From assembly GCF_900115505.1 (NCBI RefSeq), contig NZ_FOWQ01000004.1, positions 407,495-471,494 of the forward strand: 64,000 nucleotides of DNA, read 5' to 3'. Positions 23,901 through 31,671 of the stretch are shown here, piece after piece. How positions within the stretch are numbered: the stretch's first letter is position 1; each line of letters begins with the position of its first letter. Origin of the DNA: Geodermatophilus dictyosporus. Lineage in GTDB: Bacteria > Actinomycetota > Actinomycetes > Mycobacteriales > Geodermatophilaceae. The notes under the pieces are model-generated. The model ran no database searches. It worked only from the letters and a program-made list of their open reading frames with translations, and was not told the origin of the DNA. The position numbers and the translations under genes were made by a program.

Positions 23901-23946
23901 CCGTGGTGCCCGGCCTCACCCTGCAGCGCGAGGCCGGGCACCACGG
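23901..23946. terminator. 17-bp-stem bidirectional terminator
   Basis: CCGTGGTGCCCGGCCTC at 23901-23917 pairs perfectly with its complement at 23930-23946 around a 12-base loop. A second smaller stem (CCGCGGAC/GTCCGCGG, 23870-23892) precedes it. It lies between the convergent SDR and mmuM genes. Confidence 0.75.
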
Positions 23947-23973
23947 CGCGTGGGCGGTCCCGTGCGGCGGGTG

Positions 23974-24894
23974 TCATCCCCTGATCGTCGCCGCGAGCTC
24001 GGCGATGCCCGCGGGGCCCACCCGGCAGCAGCCGCCGACCAGCCGCGCGCCGGCGCCGACCCACCCCGGGACGGCGCCGGCGTCGACCCCGCCGGTCCCG
24101 GTCCACCGGCGGCCGACGGCGTCCCAGCCCTCGCCGCTGTTGGGGTAGGCCACCAGCGGCTTGCCCGACGACGCCGCGGCCGCCAGCGACGGGGTCACCG
24201 CGTCCGGCGGCACGCAGTTGACGCCCACCGCCACCACGACGCCGACGCCGCGGGCCATTGCGAACACCTCGGCCGCCGGCTCACCGCGCCGGGTGCGGGC
24301 CACGCCGTCGGCGTCCACGGCGGTGGTCAGCGACAGCCACACGGGCACGCCGAGGTCGGCGGCCTCGGCCAGCAGCGCCTCCGCCTCGGCGGCCGCCGGC
24401 ACGGTCTCGCAGGCCAGCACGTCGGCGCCGGCCTCGGCGAGCGCGGCCATCCGCGGCCGGTGGAACGCGCGCAGGTCGGCCACCGAGAGCCGGCCGGCAT
24501 AGGCGCCGGTGTACTCCGACCCGTCGGCCAGCGCCGCCCCGTAGGGCCCCACCGAGCCGGCCACCCAGCTCCCGGGGGCGCCGCGGCGGGCCAGCTCCAC
24601 CGAGCGGGCCACCAGTCCCAGCGCCTCGTCCCGGCCGAGGCCGGCCGCGCCGAACCCCTCGACGGTCGCCTGGTAGCTCGCCGTCGTCGCCACCTGCGCG
24701 CCGGCCGCGGCGAAGGCGGCGTGCGCGGCGACCACGGCGCCGGGCTCGTCGCGCAGCAGCCGGGCCGACCACAGCGCCGAGGACACGTCGTGACCGCGCG
24801 CCTCCAACTCGGTGGACAGCCCACCGTCGAGGACGACGGGGCCGGCGGCCAGGGCATCGGCGAGGGGGGCACCGGCCAGCGGTGGCGGGGTCAC
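23974..24894 (-). CDS. mmuM: homocysteine S-methyltransferase
   Basis: A 306-residue zinc enzyme that transfers a methyl group from S-methylmethionine (or SAM) to homocysteine to make methionine. The fold starts with [15 protein letters not shown], followed by [17 protein letters not shown] and ACETVP. The zinc ligands are the Cys in GVNC and the Cys pair in GGCCRVGP near the C-terminus. The length matches MmuM-type enzymes that lack the cobalamin domains of MetH. The GTG at 24894 is preceded by GGGAGGATGG, a good ribosome binding site. It is divergent from yidD by about 50 bases and converges with the SDR across a strong terminator. Confidence 0.92.
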   Translation of the reverse strand: MTPPPLAGAPLADALAAGPVVLDGGLSTELEARGHDVSSALWSARLLRDEPGAVVAAHAAFAAAGAQVATTASYQATVEGFGAAGLGRDEALGLVARSVELARRGAPGSWVAGSVGPYGAALADGSEYTGAYAGRLSVADLRAFHRPRMAALAEAGADVLACETVPAAAEAEALLAEAADLGVPVWLSLTTAVDADGVARTRRGEPAAEVFAMARGVGVVVAVGVNCVPPDAVTPSLAAAASSGKPLVAYPNSGEGWDAVGRRWTGTGGVDAGAVPGWVGAGARLVGGCCRVGPAGIAELAATIRG

Positions 24895-24946
24895 GCCGCC
24901 ATCCTCCCGCCCTGCGCCCGGCGGCCGTGACCCGCAGGATCGGGCC

Positions 24947-25459
24947 GTGGTGTTCATCTGGAGCAGCGGCTGGGGTCCCCGCCGTCGACGTCGCCGCGGC
25001 CACGGGCCCCGGCCCGGCTGGGGGCGCGGCTGGGGACCCGGCCACGGGTACGGTTACGGGCCGCCGCCGGGCCGCTACCGCCGCGGGTACGACCGCGACG
25101 GCAGCTGCCTGCGCGACCTGCTGTTCCTCAATACCGGCTGCTGCCTGGCCAACGCGATCGGCTGCGGCGTCGAGGGCCTGTTCCTCGTGCCGACGACGGC
25201 GCGGCACGTGCGCGCCGCCGGCACCGGGACCCGCGGCTCGCGCGCGGCCGAGCGGCTCGTGGCCGCCGTCCGCGTCTACCAGCGCGAGATCAGCCCCCGG
25301 CGGCCGCCCTGCTGCGCGTTCACCCCCACCTGCTCGGCCTACGCCGTCGAGGCGCTGGAGCGGCACGGCGCCCGCCGCGGCAGCCGGCTCACCCTGCGCC
25401 GGCTGCTGCGCTGCCACCCCCGCGCCACCGGCGGCGCCGACCCGGTGCCCGCCGCCTGA
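24947..25459 (+). CDS. yidD: membrane protein insertion efficiency factor YidD with Gly/Arg/Tyr-rich N-terminal extension
   Basis: The last about 75 residues are a complete YidD domain: [37 protein letters not shown] and the end LRRLLRCHP. The conserved Cys residues of that domain are present. YidD assists YidC-dependent insertion of membrane proteins. The first 95 residues are unusual: a Trp/Gly/Arg/Tyr-rich stretch ([20 protein letters not shown]) and a Cys-containing hydrophobic segment ([17 protein letters not shown]). Here yidD is not next to rpmH, rnpA or yidC, so this may be an additional copy. The start could be either GTG at 24947 or 24950. The stop overlaps a 14-base tandem repeat. 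Confidence 0.82.
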   Translation: MVFIWSSGWGPRRRRRRGHGPRPGWGRGWGPGHGYGYGPPPGRYRRGYDRDGSCLRDLLFLNTGCCLANAIGCGVEGLFLVPTTARHVRAAGTGTRGSRAAERLVAAVRVYQREISPRRPPCCAFTPTCSAYAVEALERHGARRGSRLTLRRLLRCHPRATGGADPVPAA

Positions 25460-25526
25460 ACGACGCCGCCTGAACGACGCCGCCTGAACGACGCCGCCTG
25501 AACGACGCCGCCTGAACGACGCCGCC
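25457..25526. repeat. five exact copies of a 14-bp tandem repeat
   Basis: TGAACGACGCCGCC is repeated five times without change, beginning exactly at the yidD stop codon. Because 14 is not a multiple of three, the stop is reproduced in every frame. Its position at the gene end suggests slippage expansion of the 3' end. Confidence 0.95.
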
Positions 25527-25567
25527 TGCAGGGGTCGCCACCCGGGTGCGGGGCGGCGCCCCCGGGC

Positions 25568-26149
25568 TCAGCCCGCGAACCGGTAGTGGTTCGCCACGAC
25601 GCCGGTGGTGGTGGGGACGGACTCGACCAGTTCCCAGCGCAGGTGCGCTCCCGCCGGGAACAGGGTGCGCCCGCTGCCGAGCGCGACCGGGGCGACGGTC
25701 AGCCACGCGTCGTCGACCAGCCCCGCGGGCAGCAGGGTGGCCAGCAGGTCCGGGCTGCCGAGCACGGTGAGGTCCAGGTCGGTGGCGGCCTTGAGCGCGG
25801 CGACCGTCTCCGCCGCGTCGCCGGCGAGCAGGGTCGAGTTGACCCACGTGGGCGCGTAGCCGGCGTCGCGGGAGGCGACGTACTTGGGCCTGGCGTCGAG
25901 CACCGGGCCGAACGGGTTGTCGGTGGTCCCGGCCCAGGCCGCCTGCAGCGACTCGTAGGTGCGCCGGCCGAACAGCATCCCGCCCTCGGCGGCCAGTCCG
26001 CGGCCCATCACCCCGCCGAGCACGGGGTCGAAGTAGGGCCCGAACCAGCCGCCGTGGGGGAACCCGCCGCGGGTGTCCTCGTCCGGCGCGCCCGGTGCCT
26101 GGACGACGCCGTCCAGGCTGACGTGCTCGACGATCGTGATGGTGCCCAT
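25568..26149 (-). CDS. dihydrofolate reductase family protein (RibD C-terminal type)
   Basis: A 193-residue reductase of the DHFR-like/RibD C-terminal fold. It starts GTITIVEHVSLDGVVQAPG, with the DGV and PGAPDED elements of the family, then GGMLFGRRTYESLQAAW and the nucleotide-binding VLGSPDLLATLLPAGLVDDAWLTVAPVALGSGRTLFP. Such proteins are widespread in actinobacteria and act as NADPH-dependent reductases of unknown substrates; they are not essential folate enzymes. The ATG at 26149 has GGGAGGG just upstream. It is divergent from an HxlR regulator with a short shared intergenic region, which suggests the regulator controls it. Confidence 0.87.
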   Translation of the reverse strand: MGTITIVEHVSLDGVVQAPGAPDEDTRGGFPHGGWFGPYFDPVLGGVMGRGLAAEGGMLFGRRTYESLQAAWAGTTDNPFGPVLDARPKYVASRDAGYAPTWVNSTLLAGDAAETVAALKAATDLDLTVLGSPDLLATLLPAGLVDDAWLTVAPVALGSGRTLFPAGAHLRWELVESVPTTTGVVANHYRFAG

Positions 26150-26227
26150 GGTGCCCTCCCGTCGCGGTCGCTACGGAAGTAGTAGTAGTTGCTATGACTC
26201 TCGTAGTGCAAGGGGTACCGTCGGGGC
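26150..26227. promoter_or_regulatory. divergent control region of reductase and HxlR genes
   Basis: This 78-base space carries both ribosome binding sites and must hold the divergent promoters. It is locally AT-richer and contains CTACG at 26171 and CGTAG at 26202, plus an AGTAGTAGTAG run that could form part of an operator. TATGAC at 26193 may be a -10 for the regulator. Confidence 0.4.
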
Positions 26228-26893
26228 GTGCCCGACCGCCGCAGCTACGACGACCCCTGCGGGATCGCGCGTGCGCTCGACCTGGTGGGGGAGCGCTGGG
26301 CGCTGCTCGTCGTCCGGGAGCTGCTGCTGGGCCCCAAGCGGTACAGCGACCTGGCCCGCGGCCTGCCGGGGAGCAGCCCCACGGTGCTCAGCCAGCGCCT
26401 GCGCGACCTCGAGACGGCCGGCCTGGTGACCCGATCGGTGGCCGGACCGCCCGTGGGCGGCCGGGTGTACGAGCTCACCGACCGCGGGCGCGCGCTCGAC
26501 GACGTCCTCCTCGCCCTCGGCCGCTGGGGCTCGGGCACCGTCCAGACGTCGTCCGGCGAGCTCGGCACCGACGCGTTCGTGCTGGCCCTGCGCACCACGG
26601 CCGACCCGGCCCGGCTGGCCGGCTGGTCGGCGCGGGTCGGGCTCCGGGTGGAGGACCCTGCCGGTGCCGACCGGATCGCCCTCACCGTCGACGACGGGCG
26701 GCTGACCGCGGTCCGCGGCGTGGCCGCCGCTGCCGACGCCGTCCTCGCCGGGCCCGCGGCAGTGCTGCGCCCGGTCGCCTTCGGGCGACGACCGCTCGAC
26801 GACGCGCTGGCCGCCGGTGACCTGCGGATCGACGGAGACGCCGCGGTGGTGCGCCGCCTGCTCGCCGCCGTCGTACCGCCCGTGCCCGCCTGA
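26228..26893 (+). CDS. HxlR family winged-helix transcriptional regulator
   Basis: A 221-residue regulator. Residues 1-100 form an HxlR winged helix: CGIARALDLVGERWALLVVRELLLGPKRYSDLARGLPGSSPTVLSQRLRDLETAGLVTR, followed by YELTDRGRALDDVLLALGRWG. The C-terminal about 120 residues form an extra SCP2/lipid-binding-like domain (a TVDDGRL repeat region) seen in the longer HxlR proteins, possibly for a small hydrophobic effector. The first Cys in CGIARALDLVGERW is conserved in the family and may be redox-sensitive. The GTG start lies 79 bases from the divergent reductase gene. arfB follows 24 bases after the stop. Confidence 0.85.
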   Translation: MPDRRSYDDPCGIARALDLVGERWALLVVRELLLGPKRYSDLARGLPGSSPTVLSQRLRDLETAGLVTRSVAGPPVGGRVYELTDRGRALDDVLLALGRWGSGTVQTSSGELGTDAFVLALRTTADPARLAGWSARVGLRVEDPAGADRIALTVDDGRLTAVRGVAAAADAVLAGPAAVLRPVAFGRRPLDDALAAGDLRIDGDAAVVRRLLAAVVPPVPA

Positions 26894-26917
26894 CCTCCGG
26901 CCGTCAGACTGGCCGGC

Positions 26918-27358
26918 GTGCCCGCTCCCGACGACGCCTCCGGTGACCTCCCGGTCACCGGCTCCCTCGTCGTGCCCGCCGCCGCCCTGTCCTGGCGGTT
27001 CTCCCGCTCGTCGGGGCCGGGCGGGCAGGGCGTGAACACCGCGGACTCGCGGGTCGAGCTGTCGGTGTCCCCGCTGGAGCTGCCGGGCCTGAGCGAGGCG
27101 CAGCGGTCGAGGGTGCAGCAGCGGCTCGGCGGCCGGCTCAGCGACGGCGTCCTCACCATCGCCGCCGCCGAGCACCGTCAGCAGCTGCGCAACCGCCAGG
27201 CCGCCCGCGAGCGGCTGGCCGCCGTGCTGCGCGCCGCGCTGGCCCCGCCGCCGCCGGCCCGCCGCCGCACCAAGCCGACGCGGGGCTCGCAGGAGCGGCG
27301 GATCGCGGAGAAGAAGCGCCGCGGTGAGCTCAAGCGCCGCCGGGGCGGCTGGGACTGA
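26918..27358 (+). CDS. arfB: alternative ribosome-rescue aminoacyl-tRNA hydrolase ArfB
   Basis: A 146-residue release-factor-like hydrolase that rescues ribosomes stalled at the end of broken mRNA. The catalytic GGQ is at 35-37 within SSGPGGQGVNTADSRVEL. The basic C-terminal tail (PARRRTKPTRGSQERRI followed by EKKRRGELKRR) matches the ArfB tail that enters the empty mRNA channel. The length is right for ArfB and too short for a full release factor. The GTG start gives a short leader before the barrel. It lies just downstream of the HxlR gene and overlaps nothing; the GNAT gene ends four bases beyond its stop on the opposite strand. Confidence 0.93.
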   Translation: MPAPDDASGDLPVTGSLVVPAAALSWRFSRSSGPGGQGVNTADSRVELSVSPLELPGLSEAQRSRVQQRLGGRLSDGVLTIAAAEHRQQLRNRQAARERLAAVLRAALAPPPPARRRTKPTRGSQERRIAEKKRRGELKRRRGGWD

Positions 27359-27361
27359 CCC

Positions 27362-28006
27362 TCACAGCTGCGGCATCGGGACGCCGGGCTGCCGGACGAC
27401 CACCCACAGCGGCAGCTGCCCGTCGGCCGAGCGGGTCGCCGCGGTCACCTCGAAGCCCAGCGCCCGTGCCCAGCGCACGACCGCCCACGCCGGCGCCACC
27501 AGCGCCGCGGGCACGCCGTCGTCGTCGCAGCGCCGCAGCGCCGGCTCGAGCACCGCGCCGCCCAACCCGCGGCGCCGCGACCGCGGCCGGGTGGCCAGCG
27601 CCCGCAGCCGCCAGTGCGGACCGTCGGGCAGTGCCGCGGCGAGCGCGACGTCGGTGCGGGCGACGGCGTCGGCGCGATCGGCGTGCAGCCGGGGCACCTC
27701 GCGCGCCAGCGCCGCCCCGACGTCGGAGGGCAGCGGCGGGGCCGCCCCCTCCGGGGCCTCCCACGAGGCGACGGCGTCGACGTCCTCGCTCACCCAGGCG
27801 GTGCCGGTGGTCACGCCGCGGTGTGCGTCGAGTTCCGCCAGCCGGGTCAGCCGCTGGGTCCGGCCGTCCACGGGCAGCGCCCAGCGCACCCAGCGCGACT
27901 CGGCGAAGGAGACGGTGAGAGTGGCGGCGATCCGGGGCACGTCGCGGGGCTCGGCCGGCCGGACGACGGGGACGCCGACGTGGACCGTCGGGCCGGGTTC
28001 GCTCAT
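27362..28006 (-). CDS. GNAT family N-acetyltransferase
   Basis: A 214-residue acetyltransferase. The fold begins VVRPAEPRDVPRIAATLTVSFAE. The acetyl-CoA motif A region is HWRLRALATRPRSRRRGLGGAVLEPALRRCDDDG, with the R-x2-G-x-G-like loop RRRGLGG. A last strand ends at VVVRQPG. A long WVSEDVDAVASWEAPEG segment before it is typical of actinobacterial GNAT proteins of the RimI/puromycin-acetylase-like group. The substrate is not known. The ATG at 28006 lacks a strong ribosome binding site. It converges with arfB and lies downstream of the membrane protein at 28107, separated from it by a hairpin. Confidence 0.88.
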   Translation of the reverse strand: MSEPGPTVHVGVPVVRPAEPRDVPRIAATLTVSFAESRWVRWALPVDGRTQRLTRLAELDAHRGVTTGTAWVSEDVDAVASWEAPEGAAPPLPSDVGAALAREVPRLHADRADAVARTDVALAAALPDGPHWRLRALATRPRSRRRGLGGAVLEPALRRCDDDGVPAALVAPAWAVVRWARALGFEVTAATRSADGQLPLWVVVRQPGVPMPQL

Positions 28007-28056
28007 GACCCGATCAGACCACGCGTCTGCCACCGGCGCGGTCCCCGCACACGACG

Positions 28057-28090
28057 ACGGGGCCGGCCCCCGGATGGGGCTTGGCCCCGT
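28057..28090 (-). terminator. nested hairpin terminator
   Basis: ACGGGGCC at 28057-28064 pairs with GGCCCCGT at 28083-28090. Inside it GCCCC pairs with GGGGC around a CCGGAT-type loop. It lies 17 bases after the stop of the upstream minus-strand gene. Confidence 0.65.
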
Positions 28091-28106
28091 CACGGGCGCG
28101 GCGGGC

Positions 28107-28934
28107 TCAGGCGTCGAAGCCGGCGCGGTCGATCCTGCGGTGGTAGCGGGTGCCCAGCTTGCCGCCCAGCACGGCGCCGAGCAGCGTCGCGACGAGGACG
28201 GCCACCAGGGCGGTGATCCCGGCGGTGGTGAGGGTGTCACCGCTGATCGGGAGGCTCGGCAGGTTCGGCTGCTGCAGCACGTCGTACTGGGCGCCGAGGA
28301 CGGCCCCGGCGACGCCGAGGAGCACGGCGACGAGCAGGCCGATCACCCAGACCGCGATGCCCTGCCGGACGCCGTCGGAGCGGGCCATCCGGCCGGCGAC
28401 GCAGCCGCCGGCGAGGTAGGCGAGGAACAGGACCACCAGCAGGGCGATGCCGCCGGTGAGGCCGATGGTGTCGGCCTGGGCGGTGGCCTGGTCGGCCGCC
28501 TGGTCGGCGCTGGACACCTGGGTCAGGCCGAAGGCCACGCCGGCGGCCGACAGCAGTGCCAGCAGGACCACCGCCAGCCCGTTGGCCGACAGCCAGCCGA
28601 AGAAGGCCGCGCCCCACGTGATGCCGCCGAAGCGGGCGTGCTGGGCGTCGACCGCGTCGCGGGCGGCGCCGCGGGTGGCGGAGGCGCCGGCGGTGGTCGT
28701 GGAGGCGGCGTTGCCGCCGAGGGAGCTGCTCAGGGTGCCTTCCGTCAGTGGGGTCTGGTCCCGCCCCGGGGGAGGGAGCCGGGTGGGCACCCGCGGGTCC
28801 AGCAGGTGCGGGTGCCGGTCGCGTCGGCGCCCTCGGTGTCGGGGCGAGCGCGGTGGAGTGGCCCGCCGACCTGCCGTCGGGTGCTCCGGGTCTGCTCCGG
28901 GCGGCGGCGCTGCCACCGTTGCGCGGGCCGCCAT
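28107..28934 (-). CDS. four-helix membrane protein (TIGR04086-like)
   Basis: Up to 275 residues. From about residue 95 it has a clear membrane domain: HARFGGITWGAAFFGWLSANGLAVVLLALLSAAGVAFGL, a second helix ending YLAGGCVAGRMARSDG, a third at GIAVWVIGLLVAVLLGVAGAVLGAQY, and a fourth in ITALVAVLVATLLGAVLGGKLGTRYHRRIDRAGF. The AGGxxAGRMARxDG signature is shared by small actinobacterial membrane proteins that resemble TIGR04086/DUF3792; their function is unknown. The ATG at 28934 has an AGAGGG ribosome binding site, but the 90-residue basic lead is unlike the rest. A start closer to 28720 (CTG with GGAAGG upstream) is possible. Confidence 0.7.
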   Translation of the reverse strand: MAARATVAAPPPGADPEHPTAGRRATPPRSPRHRGRRRDRHPHLLDPRVPTRLPPPGRDQTPLTEGTLSSSLGGNAASTTTAGASATRGAARDAVDAQHARFGGITWGAAFFGWLSANGLAVVLLALLSAAGVAFGLTQVSSADQAADQATAQADTIGLTGGIALLVVLFLAYLAGGCVAGRMARSDGVRQGIAVWVIGLLVAVLLGVAGAVLGAQYDVLQQPNLPSLPISGDTLTTAGITALVAVLVATLLGAVLGGKLGTRYHRRIDRAGFDA

Positions 28935-29049
28935 CTGGTTGCCCTCTCGATCACGGCGTGAACCGGAACGCGCAGGATCCGGACCCGGGCGCACCGTCGC
29001 CCCGGGCCGGCCGTGAGGTCGCCGGAACGCAGGCTTGACGTCGTCGTGG

Positions 29050-29063
29050 CGGCGGGGAAACCG
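29050..29063 (+). promoter_or_regulatory. 14-base motif shared with narK, 22 bases before the nasA start
   Basis: CGGCGGGGAAACCG occurs here and again before narK, in each case ending 22 bases before the start codon. It contains GGAAAC, the core of GlnR half-sites. The adjacent NnaR gene offers a second candidate regulator. Confidence 0.55.
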
Positions 29064-29085
29064 GGCCGCAGCAGCCTCTACAGAC

Positions 29086-31671
29086 GTGTCCGCAGCCGTC
29101 GTCCCCGGTGCCGTTCCGGCCGGTCCCCGCACGCGGACCACCGAGACCCACTGCCCCTACTGCTCGCTGCAGTGCGGCATGGCGGTGACCGCCGGCGACC
29201 GGCCGGCGACCCTGGTCCCGCTGGACTTCCCGACCAACCGCGGCGGGCTGTGCGCCAAGGGCTGGTCGGCGCACGAGCTGCTCGACCACCCGGAGCGGCT
29301 GACCCGGCCGCTGGTGCGCGCCGTCCCCGGCGATCGCACCAGCCCGCTGGTCGAGGCGACGTGGGACGAGGCGCTCGACCGGGTCGTGGCCGCGATCGGG
29401 CGCACCCAGGCCGAGCACGGCCGCGACGCCGTCGGCTGCTTCGGCGGCGGCGGGCTGACCAACGAGCAGGCCTACCAGTTCGGCCGGTTCGCCCGCGTCG
29501 CCCTGCGCACCAGCGCGATCGACTACAACGGCCGGTTCTGCATGTCCTCGGCGGCGGCCGCGGCCACCCGCGCCTTCGGCCTCGACCGCGGCCTGCCCTT
29601 CCCCCTGGCCGACGTCGCCGAGGCCGACGTCGTGGTGCTGGTGGGCAGCAACCCCGCCGACACCATGCCGCCCGCGGGGCAGCACCTCGACGCCGGCCGG
29701 GCCCGCGGCGCCCTGCACGTCGTCGTCGACCCCCGGCGGACGGCGACCGCCCGCGCTGCCGGCCTGCACCTGCAGCCGCTGCCGGGCACCGACCTGGCGC
29801 TGGCCAACGGGCTGCTGCACACCGCGGTCGCCGAGGGTCTGGTCGACGGGGACTACGTCGCCGCGCGCACCACCGGCTTCGACGCCGTCCGCGACGCGGT
29901 GGCGGGCTACTGGCCCGACCGGGTCGAGCGGATCACCGGCGTGCCGGTGGCCCAGCAGCGGCAGGTCGTGCGGGCCCTCGCCCGCGCGGAGCGCGCGATC
30001 GTGCTCACCGCCCGCGGCGCCGAGCAGCACCGCTCCGGCACCGACACCGCGACCGCGTGGCTGAACCTGGCGCTGGCCCTCGGGCTGCCCGGCCGGCCCG
30101 GCAGCGGCTGGGGCACCGTCACCGGCCAGGGCAACGGGCAGGGCGGCCGCGAGCACGGGCAGAAGGCCGACCAGCTGCCCGGCTACCGCAGCCTCGCCGA
30201 CCCCGCCGACCGCGCGCACGTGGCCGCCGTCTGGGGCGTCGACCCCGGCGACCTGCCGCGGCCGGGGCGCAGCGCCTTCGAGCTGCTCGACGCCCTCGGC
30301 ACCGACGGCGGCGTCCGCACGCTGCTGGTGCTCGCCTCCAACGTCGCCGTGTCCGCGCCCGACGCCCGCCGGGTGGTGAGCCGGCTGCACGACCTCGACT
30401 TCCTCGCCGTCAGCGACTTCTTCCTCTCCGAGACCGCCGAGCTCGCCGACGTCGTGCTGCCCAGCGCCATGTGGGCCGAGGAGTCGGGGACGATGACCAA
30501 CCTCGAGGGCCGGGTGATCCGCCGCCGGCGCGCCCTGGACCCGCCCGAGGGCGTCCGCGACGACCTGCGGCTGCTCGCCGAGCTGGCGGAGCGCCTGGGC
30601 GCACGGGGCTTCTCCGCCGATCCCGAGACGGTCTTCGCCGAGCTCCGCCGGGCCAGCGCCGGCGGCACCGCCGACTACTCCGGCATCACCTACGACCGCA
30701 TCGACGCCGAGCAGGGCGTCTTCTGGCCCTGTCCCGCACCGGCGCACCCGGGGACGCCGCGGCTGTTCACCGAGCGGTTCGCCACCCCCGACGGCCGGGC
30801 GCGGTTCCGAGCCGTGCACCACGTCGAGGCGCACGAGCGCCCCGACGAGGAGCACCCGTACGTGCTGACCACCGGCCGGGTGCTCGCGCAGTACCAGTCG
30901 GGCACCCAGACGCGGCGCTCGCGCAGCCTGTCGCTGGTCGCGCCCACCCCGCGGGCGGAGCTCCACCCCGACCTGGCCCGCCGGCTGGGCATCGCCCACG
31001 ACGACGTCGTCGAGCTGGCCACCCGCCGCGGCCGGGCCCGCTTCGCCGCCGCGGTCACCGACGCCATCCGCCCCGACGTCGTCTTCGTGCCCTTCCACTG
31101 GGGCGGCGGCTCCAGCGCCAACGCGCTCACCGACCCGGCACTCGACCCCGTCAGCCGGATGCCCGCCTTCAAGGTCTGCGCCGTCGCCGTCACGCGCGTC
31201 GGCGGCCCGGCCGAGCGCATCCCCGAGCCCGAGGCCGCCGGCCAGCCCGCGCCTCGGCCGCACACCCGACCCACGTCCCCCGAAGCACGGTCCCCGTCCC
31301 GGAGCTCGAGGAGGAGCCACCCCGTGAGAAGCAGCCCGAAGTTCCTGCAGGGCGTGTTCCCGCTGACCGGGGAGGGCCTGGCCAAGCCGGGCCCGGTCGA
31401 CCCGGCACTCCGCTACCAGGTGCCCGCCGGCGTCACCGCCCAGGCGCTGTACTTCCGCGGCGGCAACTCCACCGGCGAGCTGGTGTACGTGCTGCTCGTC
31501 CGCGACGGCGAGCCGGTGCGCTGGTTCCCGATCGGCGCCCGGGGTGACGTGCACGTGCCGCTGCGGGTGGTCGAGGACCTGCCCGGCGGCTGCGTGGTGG
31601 AGCTGCACGCCGCCGCGCCCGAGGGCGTCACCGGCGAGCTCGTCGTCGACCTGGGCCTGGTGGAGGTCTGA
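29086..31671 (+). CDS. nasA: assimilatory nitrate reductase catalytic subunit, fused to a C-terminal accessory domain
   Basis: An 861-residue frame. Residues 1 to about 710 form a molybdopterin-guanine-dinucleotide nitrate reductase. The N-terminal [4Fe-4S] site is in HCPYCSLQCGM with the fourth Cys in GGLCAKGW. The middle has YNGRFCMSSAAAA, LVGSNPADTMPP and GQGNGQGGREHGQKADQLPGY, and the C-terminal part ends with the dinucleotide-binding FHWGGGSSANALT. It reduces nitrate to nitrite in the cytoplasm. A 45-residue low-complexity linker then joins, in frame, a 115-residue domain that starts RSSPKFLQGVFPLTG. The GTG at 29086 is preferred over a TTG at 29035 because of the spacing shared with narK. 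nirB starts within the stop codon. Confidence 0.88.
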   Translation: MSAAVVPGAVPAGPRTRTTETHCPYCSLQCGMAVTAGDRPATLVPLDFPTNRGGLCAKGWSAHELLDHPERLTRPLVRAVPGDRTSPLVEATWDEALDRVVAAIGRTQAEHGRDAVGCFGGGGLTNEQAYQFGRFARVALRTSAIDYNGRFCMSSAAAAATRAFGLDRGLPFPLADVAEADVVVLVGSNPADTMPPAGQHLDAGRARGALHVVVDPRRTATARAAGLHLQPLPGTDLALANGLLHTAVAEGLVDGDYVAARTTGFDAVRDAVAGYWPDRVERITGVPVAQQRQVVRALARAERAIVLTARGAEQHRSGTDTATAWLNLALALGLPGRPGSGWGTVTGQGNGQGGREHGQKADQLPGYRSLADPADRAHVAAVWGVDPGDLPRPGRSAFELLDALGTDGGVRTLLVLASNVAVSAPDARRVVSRLHDLDFLAVSDFFLSETAELADVVLPSAMWAEESGTMTNLEGRVIRRRRALDPPEGVRDDLRLLAELAERLGARGFSADPETVFAELRRASAGGTADYSGITYDRIDAEQGVFWPCPAPAHPGTPRLFTERFATPDGRARFRAVHHVEAHERPDEEHPYVLTTGRVLAQYQSGTQTRRSRSLSLVAPTPRAELHPDLARRLGIAHDDVVELATRRGRARFAAAVTDAIRPDVVFVPFHWGGGSSANALTDPALDPVSRMPAFKVCAVAVTRVGGPAERIPEPEAAGQPAPRPHTRPTSPEARSPSRSSRRSHPVRSSPKFLQGVFPLTGEGLAKPGPVDPALRYQVPAGVTAQALYFRGGNSTGELVYVLLVRDGEPVRWFPIGARGDVHVPLRVVEDLPGGCVVELHAAAPEGVTGELVVDLGLVEV
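31324..31671 (+). CDS. nitrate-reductase-associated small protein, internal start in the nasA frame
   Basis: A 115-residue unit beginning RSSPKFLQGVFPLTGEGL, with YFRGGNSTGELVYVLLVRDGEPVRWFPIGARG and the end VVDLGLVEV. It looks like an independent beta-rich protein: its GTG at 31324 has a very good ribosome binding site (GGAGGAG, 8 bases upstream). I recall a separate gene of this kind between nasA and nirB in related actinobacteria. Here no stop separates it from nasA, so the same residues may be made as a fusion, as a separate product, or both. There is only one Cys, so it is not an iron-sulfur protein. Its function is unknown. Confidence 0.5.
   Translation: MRSSPKFLQGVFPLTGEGLAKPGPVDPALRYQVPAGVTAQALYFRGGNSTGELVYVLLVRDGEPVRWFPIGARGDVHVPLRVVEDLPGGCVVELHAAAPEGVTGELVVDLGLVEV

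Noticed and set aside
29035..29085. TTG start for nasA at 29035
   Set aside because: It would place the shared 14-base element inside the coding region; GTG 29086 gives the same spacing as narK and a normal N-terminus.
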